Source: Vulcanimicrobiota bacterium (lineage in GTDB: Bacteria > Vulcanimicrobiota > Vulcanimicrobiia > Vulcanimicrobiales > Vulcanimicrobiaceae). Taken from it: a DNA stretch of 7,291 bases. The stretch covers positions 1-7,291 of the forward strand of contig DAHUYY010000095.1 of NCBI GenBank assembly GCA_027306845.1, written 5' to 3'. This document shows positions 1 through 6,460 of the stretch, piece after piece. The notes beneath the pieces are model-generated. The model saw only the letters and a list, made by a program, of their open reading frames with translations, ran no database searches and had not been told where the DNA came from. Numbering within the stretch: position 1 is the stretch's first letter; every line of letters begins with the position of its first letter. The position numbers were made by a program, and so were the translations under genes.

Positions 1-731
1 GGGGCCGGGCTGACCCCCGCGGCGAAGTTCGACACGAGCGAGAGCCCCACGACCTCGGCCCCGAGGTGGCGGGCCGCGATCGCCTCGAGCACCGTCGACA
101 TCCCGACCGCATCGGCGCCGATCGTCCGTAGCCAGTGCGCCTCTGCCGGCGTTTCGTAGGTTGGGCCGAGCAAGCCGGCATAGACGCCTTCATGCAGGGT
201 CTGCGAACCGGCGGCGACGCGCAGATGCGCGCGTAAACGCTCGCTGTAGAGCTCGCTGCAATCGAGAAAGAGATTCTGTTGCGGCAGCGCGACGAGCGGA
301 TTGTGCCCGGTTAAATTCAGTTGATCGGAGATCAGCATCAGGTCGCCGGGAGCGTAGCTTTCGTTGATTGCCCCGGCGGCGTTCGTCAACACGATCGTCC
401 CCGCGCCGGCTTCTGCGGCGAGCCGCACCGTTGCCGTAACTTGTTGTGCGGAGAATCCTTGGTAGAGGTGCACGCGCCCGGCAAATGCGGCGACGCGTTT
501 GCCGCGCCAGACGCCGACGAGCACTTCACCGGCGTGTCCGAGCAGCGGCGCGACCGGAATCCCTAAGAGTCGATCGTAGGGCAGCGCGTTAAAACTCCAG
601 TGCTGGTGCAGTGCGGTGGAGAGCCCGGTGCCGAGGACGATCGCTACGTCGATCTTTCCGCCTGCAAGCTGCTCGATGGTGGCCGCATCGCGCGAAAGAA
701 CTTTATCCGATGGGGCGCGTCGATCGATCAT
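1..731 (-). CDS. punA: Purine nucleoside phosphorylase, trimeric (PunA-like), C-terminus cut by window edge
   Basis: Phosphorolysis of purine nucleosides (typically inosine and guanosine) to the free base and (deoxy)ribose-1-phosphate, a cytosolic salvage step. I translated 243 residues from ATG at 731; the frame stays open to base 1. The family is usually about 265-280 residues, so perhaps 25-35 C-terminal residues lie outside. Visible motifs are the phosphate-binding loop GTGLS (34-38), GRVHLYQG (85-92, with H88), LTNAAGAIN (115-123), YETPAE (192-197; E193 corresponds to human Glu201), VGMSTV (209-214) and SLVSNFAAG (231-239; N235 corresponds to the base-binding Asn243). The form MSTVLE plus SN.AAG resembles actinobacterial trimeric enzymes rather than hexameric DeoD. 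The start is supported by GGAGG at 740-744, 8 bases upstream. It follows gpmI after 26 bases and is probably the distal gene of the glycolytic operon. The family is clear; whether it prefers inosine/guanosine or 5'-methylthioadenosine cannot be settled here. Confidence 0.93.
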   Translation of the reverse strand, partial: MIDRRAPSDKVLSRDAATIEQLAGGKIDVAIVLGTGLSTALHQHWSFNALPYDRLLGIPVAPLLGHAGEVLVGVWRGKRVAAFAGRVHLYQGFSAQQVTATVRLAAEAGAGTIVLTNAAGAINESYAPGDLMLISDQLNLTGHNPLVALPQQNLFLDCSELYSERLRAHLRVAAGSQTLHEGVYAGLLGPTYETPAEAHWLRTIGADAVGMSTVLEAIAARHLGAEVVGLSLVSNFAAGVSPA

Positions 732-739
732 GGGTGATA

Positions 740-744
740 CCTCC
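740..744 (-). promoter_or_regulatory. Shine-Dalgarno site of the purine nucleoside phosphorylase
   Basis: On the minus strand GGAGG lies 8 bases upstream of the ATG at 731. It is the best ribosome-binding site in the window, falls in the 26-base gap after gpmI, and fixes the start. It suggests this gene is translated independently of gpmI even if co-transcribed. Confidence 0.75.
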
Positions 745-757
745 GTGTGGTCGTGCG

Positions 758-2263
758 TTAGGGTTCGAGAAGAATCGATCCGGTCATCTCCGCGGGCACC
801 GGAAGGCCCATCAACGTTAAGAGCGTCGGCGCGACGTCACCGAGTTTTCCCCCGGCGCGCAATCCGCTCTCCAAATCCTCGGCGACGAGGATGAGCGGAA
901 CCGGATTGGTCGTGTGCGCGGTGAGAGGATTGCCGGCTTCGTCGATCTTTTCTTCGGCATTTCCGTGGTCGGCCGTTATCACCAAGAGCCCGCCGGCGGC
1001 GAGCACGGCCTGTGAGAGCTCCGCGATGCAGGTGTCGAGCACCTCGCATGCCTCGATCGTCGGCTCCCATTTCCCGGTGTGCCCGACCATGTCGGCGTTG
1101 GCGTAATTCATCACGACGGCATCGAAGGTTCCCGATGCGAGCGCGGCGAGGACCTCATCGGTGATCTCGCGCGCCTTCATACGCGGCGCGAGATCGTAGG
1201 TCGCGACGCTGCGGTCGGAGGGAACGAGCGTCCGTTCCTCGCCGGGAAAAATCTCTTCGCGCCCGCCGTTAAAAAAATAGGTAACGTGCGCGTATTTCTC
1301 CGTCTCCGCAAGGCGCAATTGGCGTAGCCCGGCGAGCGCGAGCACTTCACCGAAGGTATTATGCTGTGGGCGAGGGCCGAAGAGCACCGGATTGGGAAAC
1401 GACTCGTCGTATTTCGTCATCGTAACGAAACGCAGGTCGTGGTAGCGTTCGTCGTTTTCGAAGAGCGTCGTTAACTGCCGGGCTCGGTCGGGGCGAAAGT
1501 TAAAAAAGATGCAAGCGTCGCCGTCCTCGATGGTGCGCGTCTTGCCGATCGTCGAAGGAACGACGAATTCATCGCTCTCGCCGCGTGCATACGCATACTC
1601 CAACGCATCGGCTGCGGTAGCAAAGCGGCGCTCCGTCTTGCCCGCGGCGAGAAGATCGTAAGCGGCCTGCGTTCGCTCCCAACGCGAATCGCGATCCATC
1701 GCGTAAAAGCGACCGGAGAGCGTCGCGATCGCGCCTTCGGCCGAAAGCGCGGCGAGCCGGCTCTCGAGCGCATCGATATATCGATGCGCCGAACGCGGCG
1801 GCGTGTCGCGTCCGTCGAGAAACGCATGAATCGCAAACGGAATGTGCGCCGCGACGGCTTCATCGACGAGTGCGAAAAGGTGCGTGATGGAGCTATGAAC
1901 CTGGCCGTCGGAGAGGAGGCCAAGCAGATGCAAAGAGCCGCCGGTGCGCCGAAGATGGGCGATGGTTTCGAGCAAGACGGGGTTGCGTGCGAACTCCCCG
2001 CGTGCGATCTCATCGTCGATGACGACGACGCCTTGCGGCACGACGCGGCCGCTGCCGAGGTTCATGTGCCCGACCTCGCTGTTGCCCATGATGCCTTTCG
2101 GCAGGCCGACCGCTTCGCCGCTCGCTTCGAGGAGCGTGTGCGGAAAGCGTTCGAGTAACGCATCGTAGTGCGGCAGCAACGATGCCGCGATGGCGTTTCC
2201 GTGCGTCTCGGGGCGATAGCCCCAACCGTCGAGCACCGCGAGCACGAGCGGACGATACTTCAT
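758..2263 (-). CDS. gpmI: 2,3-bisphosphoglycerate-independent phosphoglycerate mutase
   Basis: Interconverts 3- and 2-phosphoglycerate in the cytosol using two metal ions (usually Mn) and a phosphoserine intermediate; a member of the alkaline phosphatase superfamily. The protein is 501 residues, close to the usual 505-515. Motifs seen: LDGWG (11-15, metal ligand D12), MGNSEVGHMN (59-68, nucleophile S62), LSDGQVH (117-123, H123), DGRDTPP (150-156), GRFYAMDRD (184-192), NFRPDRARQ (265-273), NADMVGHTG (389-397, D391 and H395), ADHGN (431-435, D432 and H433) and TAH (448-450, H450). All expected metal and nucleophile residues are present. The same frame stays open upstream to an ATG at 2473, but that extension is arginine-rich antisense-like sequence inside tpiA. 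The start at 2263 gives the canonical N-terminus MKYRPLVLAVLDGWG and makes an ATGA overlap with the tpiA stop. A GGAG lies 10 bases upstream. The gene ends with TAA at 758-760. Confidence 0.98.
   Translation of the reverse strand: MKYRPLVLAVLDGWGYRPETHGNAIAASLLPHYDALLERFPHTLLEASGEAVGLPKGIMGNSEVGHMNLGSGRVVPQGVVVIDDEIARGEFARNPVLLETIAHLRRTGGSLHLLGLLSDGQVHSSITHLFALVDEAVAAHIPFAIHAFLDGRDTPPRSAHRYIDALESRLAALSAEGAIATLSGRFYAMDRDSRWERTQAAYDLLAAGKTERRFATAADALEYAYARGESDEFVVPSTIGKTRTIEDGDACIFFNFRPDRARQLTTLFENDERYHDLRFVTMTKYDESFPNPVLFGPRPQHNTFGEVLALAGLRQLRLAETEKYAHVTYFFNGGREEIFPGEERTLVPSDRSVATYDLAPRMKAREITDEVLAALASGTFDAVVMNYANADMVGHTGKWEPTIEACEVLDTCIAELSQAVLAAGGLLVITADHGNAEEKIDEAGNPLTAHTTNPVPLILVAEDLESGLRAGGKLGDVAPTLLTLMGLPVPAEMTGSILLEP
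1768..1789. repeat. 22-base perfect palindrome within gpmI
   Basis: The 11-base half GCGCATCGATA is followed directly by its exact reverse complement TATCGATGCGC, with no spacer. On the coding strand it encodes the residues HRYIDA of GpmI (about 160-165). It could be a protein-binding site or cruciform-forming sequence, or a coincidence of codon choice in a genome rich in TCGA and GCGC. Confidence 0.8.
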
Positions 2264-3015
2264 CGAGCGATCGCTCCGGCGATGAGCCCTGCAAACGAAT
2301 GGGCTTCGAGCGATGCGCCGCCGACGAGCCCGCCGTCGATATCGGGCATCTCCATATACCCGGCGGCGTTCTCCGGTTTCATGCTGCCGCCATAGAGAAT
2401 CGGGATGTCGGCGAAGGCTCTCCTGGCGGAGCGAGCGGCGTGGGCGATCTCCTGCGCGCGATCGCGGTCGCAATTTTTCCCGGTCCCGATCGCCCAGATC
2501 GGTTCGTAGGCGAGGACGATGCGCGCGGCCTGCGCTTCGGTGAGTTCGCCGGTTGCGGCCCGTATTTGTGCGAGGACGTGCGCGACGGCATTGCCGGCTT
2601 CGCGGACCTCTAAACTTTCGCCGACCGCGAGGATCGGCGTTATCTCGGCATCGAGCGCAGCGCGCACCTTCGCCCCGATCGTAGCGTCGCTTTCATGTTG
2701 GTAGAAACGGCGCTCGGAGTGACCGAGAATAACGTACGCTACGTTGAATTCCGCGAGCATCGATGCGGCAATCTCGCCGGTATACGCACCCTCTGCAAAT
2801 TCGCTCATCGTTTGGGCGGCGAGTGCAACACGGCTTCCCGAATGCAGCGCGGCAGCGGCTGCGGCGAGCGCGGTAAACGGCGGCGCTATCGCGATACCGA
2901 CGTTCGTCGGAAGATTTTCTGCGAGCGGAAGAAAAGATTCAACGAAGGAACGCGTCTGCGACGCGTTCTTGTTCATTTTCCAATTTCCGACAAAGAGCGG
3001 CGAACGCCGGGTCAT
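2260..3015 (-). CDS. tpiA: Triosephosphate isomerase
   Basis: Interconverts dihydroxyacetone phosphate and glyceraldehyde-3-phosphate; a homodimeric TIM barrel in the cytosol. The 251-residue product has the family's normal length. Seen in order: GNWKMN (10-15, N11 and catalytic K13), GAYTGEI (76-82), ILGHSERR (96-103, catalytic H99), AYEPIWAIGTGK (169-180, catalytic base E171 and the loop-6 lid), YGGSM (208-212) and GGLVGGASL (228-236, phosphate-binding). The start at 3015 is the only one giving the standard short lead into GNWKMN; its ATG overlaps the pgk stop as ATGA, so translation is probably coupled. Only a weak GAG precedes it. The stop similarly overlaps the gpmI start. Two departures from the usual pattern: the near-invariant cysteine of the P-I-x-C-V-G-E strand is alanine (A130), and the usual AQN motif reads AQT (67-69). 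All catalytic residues are intact, so it should be active. Confidence 0.98.
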   Translation of the reverse strand: MTRRSPLFVGNWKMNKNASQTRSFVESFLPLAENLPTNVGIAIAPPFTALAAAAAALHSGSRVALAAQTMSEFAEGAYTGEIAASMLAEFNVAYVILGHSERRFYQHESDATIGAKVRAALDAEITPILAVGESLEVREAGNAVAHVLAQIRAATGELTEAQAARIVLAYEPIWAIGTGKNCDRDRAQEIAHAARSARRAFADIPILYGGSMKPENAAGYMEMPDIDGGLVGGASLEAHSFAGLIAGAIAR

Positions 3016-4196
3016 GCGTGCTCTAACGCGGCGATACCCGGAAGTTTTCGCCCTTCGAGAAACTCCAACGTCGCTCCGCCGCCGGTGCTAACGTGCGAAA
3101 CGCGGTTGGCAAAGCCGAGCAGCATCGCCGCCGCCGCCGCATCACCGCCGCCGACAACGGTGAAGGCGCTATGTTTGGTGGCGCGCGCGATCGCATCGCC
3201 GATCGCTCGGGTTCCGGCGCGATAGCTTTCCTTTTCGTAGACGCCCATCGGCCCGTTGAAGACGACGGTCTTCGCGTGCGAAAGCGTGTCGGAATAAATT
3301 TTCGCCGTCGCCGGGCCGATATCGAGAATCATTTCGTCGCCGACGTCGTCGATGGAGACGACGTGCGAGCGGTCGTCGGCATCGAAGCTGGGGGCAACGA
3401 CGGCGTCTTTTGGCAGAAGAATCTGCACGTTCTTTCCGTCGGCGCGAACGAGAATTTCGCGTGCCGGATCGAGATCGTCGTCGCGCAGCGAATTGCCGAC
3501 GCCGACGCCTTTTGCCGCGAGGAAGGTGTTCGCCATTCCCCCGCCCACGCAAAACGCATCGACACGATCCATAAGGTGCGTGAAGAGCGCGACTTTGTCG
3601 CGAACCTTCGCGCCGCCGATCGCGCAGACGAACGGCCGCTTCGGAGAGCCGAGGAGCCCCGAGAGCGCACGAATCTCCGATTCGAGTAACGGCCCTGCGG
3701 CGCAGGGCAACAGGTGCGCGATCGCTTCGGTCGAGGCGTGCGCGCGATGTGCGGTGCCGAAGGCGTCGTTCACGAAGATGTCGCCGTTCTCGGCGAGCGC
3801 GCGCGCGAAGGCCGGATCGTTCGCCTCTTCGCCGGCGTGAAAGCGCACGTTCTCAAGCAGTACGATCTCGCCGGGTTGCAGCGCGGCGATCGCAGCGCGG
3901 GCAGGCTCGCCGATGCAATCGGTTGCAAAGGCGACCGGCGAGCCGAGGCGTCGTGCGAGTGCCTCGGCGACGATGCGAAGCGAGTAGCGCTCGTCAACTT
4001 TGCCCTTCGGGCGCCCGAGATGCGAGAGCACGACCGTGCGCGCCCCTGCTGCTTGCAGGCGTCGCAGCGTCGGTAACGCCGCATCGAGCCGCGTATAGTC
4101 GAGCACCGCGCCATCTTTGAGCGGTACGTTGAAATCCTCGCGAAGAAGGACGCGCTTGCCGCTGCAGTCGATTTCGTCGAGCGTCGAAAAAGGCAT
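3012..4196 (-). CDS. pgk: Phosphoglycerate kinase
   Basis: Transfers phosphate from 1,3-bisphosphoglycerate to ADP, giving ATP and 3-phosphoglycerate; a monomeric two-domain cytosolic enzyme. The product is 394 residues, the typical bacterial length. The N-terminal substrate domain shows REDFNVP (19-25), R36, SHLGRPKG (58-65, R62), ENVRFH (115-120, R118) and FVNDAFGTAHR (141-151, R151), the expected basic patch. The C-terminal nucleotide domain shows AIGGAKVRDK (182-191), GGGMANTFL (208-216), FNGPMGVYE (323-331) and GGGDAAAA (349-356). The start at 4196 lies 4 bases after the gap stop; an AAGG within the end of gap, 9 bases upstream, may serve as ribosome-binding site. The TGA stop is shared with the tpiA start as ATGA. 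No substitution of note was seen. Confidence 0.98.
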   Translation of the reverse strand: MPFSTLDEIDCSGKRVLLREDFNVPLKDGAVLDYTRLDAALPTLRRLQAAGARTVVLSHLGRPKGKVDERYSLRIVAEALARRLGSPVAFATDCIGEPARAAIAALQPGEIVLLENVRFHAGEEANDPAFARALAENGDIFVNDAFGTAHRAHASTEAIAHLLPCAAGPLLESEIRALSGLLGSPKRPFVCAIGGAKVRDKVALFTHLMDRVDAFCVGGGMANTFLAAKGVGVGNSLRDDDLDPAREILVRADGKNVQILLPKDAVVAPSFDADDRSHVVSIDDVGDEMILDIGPATAKIYSDTLSHAKTVVFNGPMGVYEKESYRAGTRAIGDAIARATKHSAFTVVGGGDAAAAAMLLGFANRVSHVSTGGGATLEFLEGRKLPGIAALEHA

Positions 4197-4200
4197 AACG

Positions 4201-5208
4201 CTAGGCCTTCAGGCTATGCAGCACCAGCGACGTAAGGTCGGCAAGTCGACACGAGTAGCCCCACTCGTTGTCGTACCATGCAGCGAGCTGAATGAGATCG
4301 CCGTTGGCGTTGTTTAAGCCCGAATCGATAATCGAGCTGTACGGCGATTTTTTGAAGTCGCTCGACACGAGCTCTTCTTCGCAGAACTGCACGTATTCTT
4401 TGAGCTCGCCGTGTGCGGCTTTGCGCAGAAGGGCGTTGAGTTCGTCCTTCGTCGTCGCTTTCTTCACCTGAGCGACGAGATAGATCATCGAGACCGTCGG
4501 CGTGGGAACGCGCAGCGCGAAGCCGTCGAAGGTTCCTTCGATTTCGGGAATCGTGAGGTAGAGCGCTTTCGCCGCTCCCGTGCTCGTCGGCACGATGTTC
4601 GTCGCCGCGTTGCGGGCGCGCCGCAGATCCTTATGTGGTGCGTCGAGGATATTCTGGTCGTTGGTGTAGGAATGCACCGTCGTCATGAAGCCCTTCACCC
4701 AACCGAGACCGTCGACGATCGGCTTGACCGCAGTCGCGAGGCAATTCGTGGTGCACGAAGCGTTGGAGATAATGTGGTGCTTCGCGGGGTCATATGATTT
4801 TTCGTTGACGCCGAGGACGACGGTGATATCCTCGCCTTTTGCCGGCGCCGAAATGATGACTTTCTTCGCGCCGCCGCCGTCGATATGGGCGCGCGCCTTC
4901 GCCGCATCGGTAAAGAGCCCGGTCGATTCGATCACGACGTCGACTCCGTGTTGCTTCCAGGGAAGCTTCGCCGGGTCGCGCTCGGCGATCACCGCGATCC
5001 GCCGCCCGTCGATGGTCATTTCGGCGGCCGATGCGGAGACGGTGCCCGGATAGGCGCCGTAGTTACTGTCGTGTTTGAAGAGGTGCGCGCATTCGGCGGC
5101 GCTGGTGAGATCGTTCACGGCGACGATCTCGATCTCCGGGTGGCGCTCGAGCAGCGCTTTAGTAAAATTCCGTCCGATGCGGCCGAAGCCGTTGATGCCG
5201 ATGCGCAT
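4201..5208 (-). CDS. gap: Glyceraldehyde-3-phosphate dehydrogenase, NAD-type, glycolytic
   Basis: Oxidises and phosphorylates glyceraldehyde-3-phosphate to 1,3-bisphosphoglycerate with NAD; a cytosolic homotetramer. The product is 335 residues, the usual length. Seen: Rossmann motif INGFGRIGR (5-13), VND with D33 (adenosine ribose contact, favouring NAD over NADP), SNASCTTNC (148-156, catalytic C152), HSYTNDQ (179-185, catalytic H179), PHKDLRRAR (191-199), RVPTP (233-237) and WYDNEWGYS (311-319). The frame also has an ATG at 5235 adding nine residues, but the start at 5208 gives the standard MRIGINGFGR and has GGAG 6 bases upstream, so it is preferred. One oddity: the strongly conserved aspartate of the TPxVSxxDL strand is tyrosine (Y243, codon TAT, one base from GAT). 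gap follows whiA after a 102-base leader holding a long hairpin, and precedes pgk by 4 bases. Confidence 0.98.
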   Translation of the reverse strand: MRIGINGFGRIGRNFTKALLERHPEIEIVAVNDLTSAAECAHLFKHDSNYGAYPGTVSASAAEMTIDGRRIAVIAERDPAKLPWKQHGVDVVIESTGLFTDAAKARAHIDGGGAKKVIISAPAKGEDITVVLGVNEKSYDPAKHHIISNASCTTNCLATAVKPIVDGLGWVKGFMTTVHSYTNDQNILDAPHKDLRRARNAATNIVPTSTGAAKALYLTIPEIEGTFDGFALRVPTPTVSMIYLVAQVKKATTKDELNALLRKAAHGELKEYVQFCEEELVSSDFKKSPYSSIIDSGLNNANGDLIQLAAWYDNEWGYSCRLADLTSLVLHSLKA

Positions 5209-5214
5209 GCAGTA

Positions 5215-5218
5215 CTCC
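5215..5218 (-). promoter_or_regulatory. Shine-Dalgarno site deciding the gap start
   Basis: GGAG on the minus strand lies 6 bases before the ATG at 5208. It lies inside the nine-codon extension that an ATG at 5235 would add, so it argues for the shorter start, which matches the family N-terminus. Confidence 0.7.
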
Positions 5219-5253
5219 GTTGTAAAAGAAAGCACGTCCAGAGCGCCCGCTGC

Positions 5254-5309
5254 GAAGGCGGCGAGCCGCTGACCCGTACTTTTACCGGGTCGCGAGCGGC
5301 CGCCCCTTC
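5254..5309 (-). promoter_or_regulatory. Long imperfect hairpin in the whiA-gap intergenic leader
   Basis: Read as minus-strand RNA, it folds by eye into a stem of about 23 base pairs. From the base the paired blocks are GAAGG with CCUUC, GGCG with CGCC, GCCGCU with AGCGGC, GACCC with GGGUC and GUA with UAC, capped by an AAAG loop. They are separated only by single-base bulges and one three-base bulge (CGC, 5292-5294). The structure begins one base after the whiA TGA and ends 45 bases before the gap ATG. No U-run follows the stem directly, so it does not look like a standard intrinsic terminator; a U-rich patch (5224-5230) comes about 24 bases later. A stabilising or processing element that separates whiA and gap transcript levels is plausible but inferred. 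No convincing promoter was found between the hairpin and gap. Confidence 0.7.
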
Positions 5310-5310
5310 C

Positions 5311-6174
5311 TCACGTGCCCGAACCCTCGCCGCGCAGGCGCCCGAGGTGGCGAGCTAACGCCGAGAAGCGGCTCTGGACCGTCGGTTTGGAGACCGGCGG
5401 TTCGCAGCGCGCCCCGAGTTCGGCTAAGGCGGCTTCGGGGTACTTCAGGCGCAGTTCGGCGACCTCTCGTAGCGCCGGAGAGAGGGATTTGAGCCCGTGT
5501 TCGCGCGAGATCTCGAGCACGAGCCGGCGTTGGCTCGCCGCCGCGCCGGCGCTGCGGTCGAGGTTGGCGGCCTCGGTGTTCACCAGACGATGGATACGGT
5601 TTTTCGTTTCGCGCATCGCGCGAATATCTTCCAGCGCGAGCACCGTGCGGTGGGCACCTAACAACGTCAGCAATTCCACGATGGTATCGGAGTGTTTGTA
5701 ATAGAGCACCTCGCGCGCCTTTCGCTTCGTGCGCTTCGGGGGATAGCCGAGCCCGGCGAGCAAGGCTTCAAGGCGCGCGGCGGGCGCTGCATCGTGCGGC
5801 GTAAATTCGAGATGGTAGCCGGCGCTCTCCGCCGCGAGCGAACCGACGGCAAGAAATGCCGCGCGCGCCTCCATGATGCGATCGCAACGTCGTCGCGGTT
5901 TGTGCGCGGTTCCGAGGAACTCTTTGGGGATTCGGATGCTGTAATCGACGCCGCCGCGGAGCCGCTTCACGGGCTGCGATTCGATGACGAACGATTTACG
6001 GTCGGGGAGCAAGGACCAAAAGAGTCGCGCCACCGCATTGCGTTGCGTGTGAAAGCGCCCGCGCACTTCACCGTAGGTGACGAGTGCGCCGAGCAGGGCG
6101 AGCCGACAGTGATCGGCGCCGGGCATCTCGCGCGCGAGCGCATCTTTTGCGTCGGTCGAGAGCGATGCGTTCAT
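5311..6174 (-). CDS. whiA: WhiA-family DNA-binding regulator
   Basis: WhiA proteins bind DNA. In Streptomyces WhiA activates sporulation division genes together with WhiB; in Bacillus it affects cell division and chromosome segregation. Here 287 residues are seen, somewhat shorter than the usual 310-330. Residues 1-90 form the N-terminal part (STDAKDALARE, LLGALVTYGEV). About 100-185 is the degenerate LAGLIDADG homing-endonuclease-like domain, with AFLAVGSLAAESAGYHLEF (106-124) and LLTLLGAH (178-185). The signature RLVNTEAANLDRSAGAAASQ lies at 196-215. A C-terminal helix-turn-helix runs about 232-278 (ALREVAELRLKYPEAALAEL and PPVSKPTVQSRFSAL). The ATG at 6174 gives the family N-terminus; upstream only a weak GGAT is seen, but the gene starts 10 bases after the rqcP-like stop, so coupling is likely. 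Family certain; target genes unknown. Confidence 0.95.
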   Translation of the reverse strand: MNASLSTDAKDALAREMPGADHCRLALLGALVTYGEVRGRFHTQRNAVARLFWSLLPDRKSFVIESQPVKRLRGGVDYSIRIPKEFLGTAHKPRRRCDRIMEARAAFLAVGSLAAESAGYHLEFTPHDAAPAARLEALLAGLGYPPKRTKRKAREVLYYKHSDTIVELLTLLGAHRTVLALEDIRAMRETKNRIHRLVNTEAANLDRSAGAAASQRRLVLEISREHGLKSLSPALREVAELRLKYPEAALAELGARCEPPVSKPTVQSRFSALARHLGRLRGEGSGT

Positions 6175-6184
6175 CGGGCGCGCG

Positions 6185-6460
6185 CTATATCCACTCGTCT
6201 GGTTGCTCGCGTCGCGTCTCGACGACGTCGTAGAGGGCGGCGGGCACCACCGAAGGCGTGACGCGCAACGGAACCTCGAGCACGCGTACCACGACGATGC
6301 GGTTCACGTAATGAATCTCCAACATGTCGCCGACGGCGACGCGGTGGCCCGGCTTCAAAGCTTTCCCGTCGCGCAAAATGCGGCCGTGTTCGAGCGCTTC
6401 GTGCGCTTCGCTGCGTCGTTTTGCCAGCCGGGCGACTTTGAGAAACTTATCGAGCCGCAT
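6185..6460 (-). CDS. rqcP: RqcP/Hsp15-like S4 RNA-binding protein
   Basis: A 91-residue single S4-domain protein. The N-terminus MRLDKFLKVARLAKRR closely matches Bacillus subtilis RqcP (YabO), followed by the S4 core EALEHGRILRDGKAL (about 22-36) and VAVGDMLEIHY (about 42-52), with a C-terminal tail ending PDEWI. In Bacillus, RqcP binds stalled 50S subunits carrying peptidyl-tRNA and works with RqcH to add alanine tails to the nascent chain; the E. coli relative Hsp15 also binds such subunits. The frame is open to an ATG at 6556, but that extension is arginine-rich and runs into the divergent gene, so 6460 is chosen because MRLDKFL is the family start. A GTG two codons earlier (6466) is possible. 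No ribosome-binding site is visible. Its stop lies 10 bases before whiA, with which it probably shares a transcript. Confidence 0.88.
   Translation of the reverse strand: MRLDKFLKVARLAKRRSEAHEALEHGRILRDGKALKPGHRVAVGDMLEIHYVNRIVVVRVLEVPLRVTPSVVPAALYDVVETRREQPDEWI

Noticed and set aside
2265..2276. 12-base palindrome GAGCGATCGCTC just upstream of the gpmI start as an operator
   Set aside because: It lies in the last codons of tpiA and contains the frequent GCGATCGC word, so it is more simply one more copy of that motif than a specific site.
2264..2473. N-terminal extension of GpmI by 70 residues from an ATG at 2473
   Set aside because: The extension is arginine-rich, lacks family similarity and lies entirely within tpiA; the start at 2263 gives the exact family N-terminus and an ATGA overlap.
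3093..3689. 198-residue plus-strand open frame opposite pgk
   Set aside because: It mirrors pgk codons and shows no family motif; pgk is complete and canonical.
5254..5309. Intrinsic terminator of whiA
   Set aside because: The stem is strong but no run of U follows it directly, and no promoter for gap is evident downstream, so simple termination would leave gap without transcription. A partial attenuator is not excluded.
5692..6261. 189-residue plus-strand open frame opposite whiA
   Set aside because: Arginine- and alanine-rich product with no recognisable domain; typical antisense shadow of a G+C-rich gene, and WhiA on the other strand is unmistakable.
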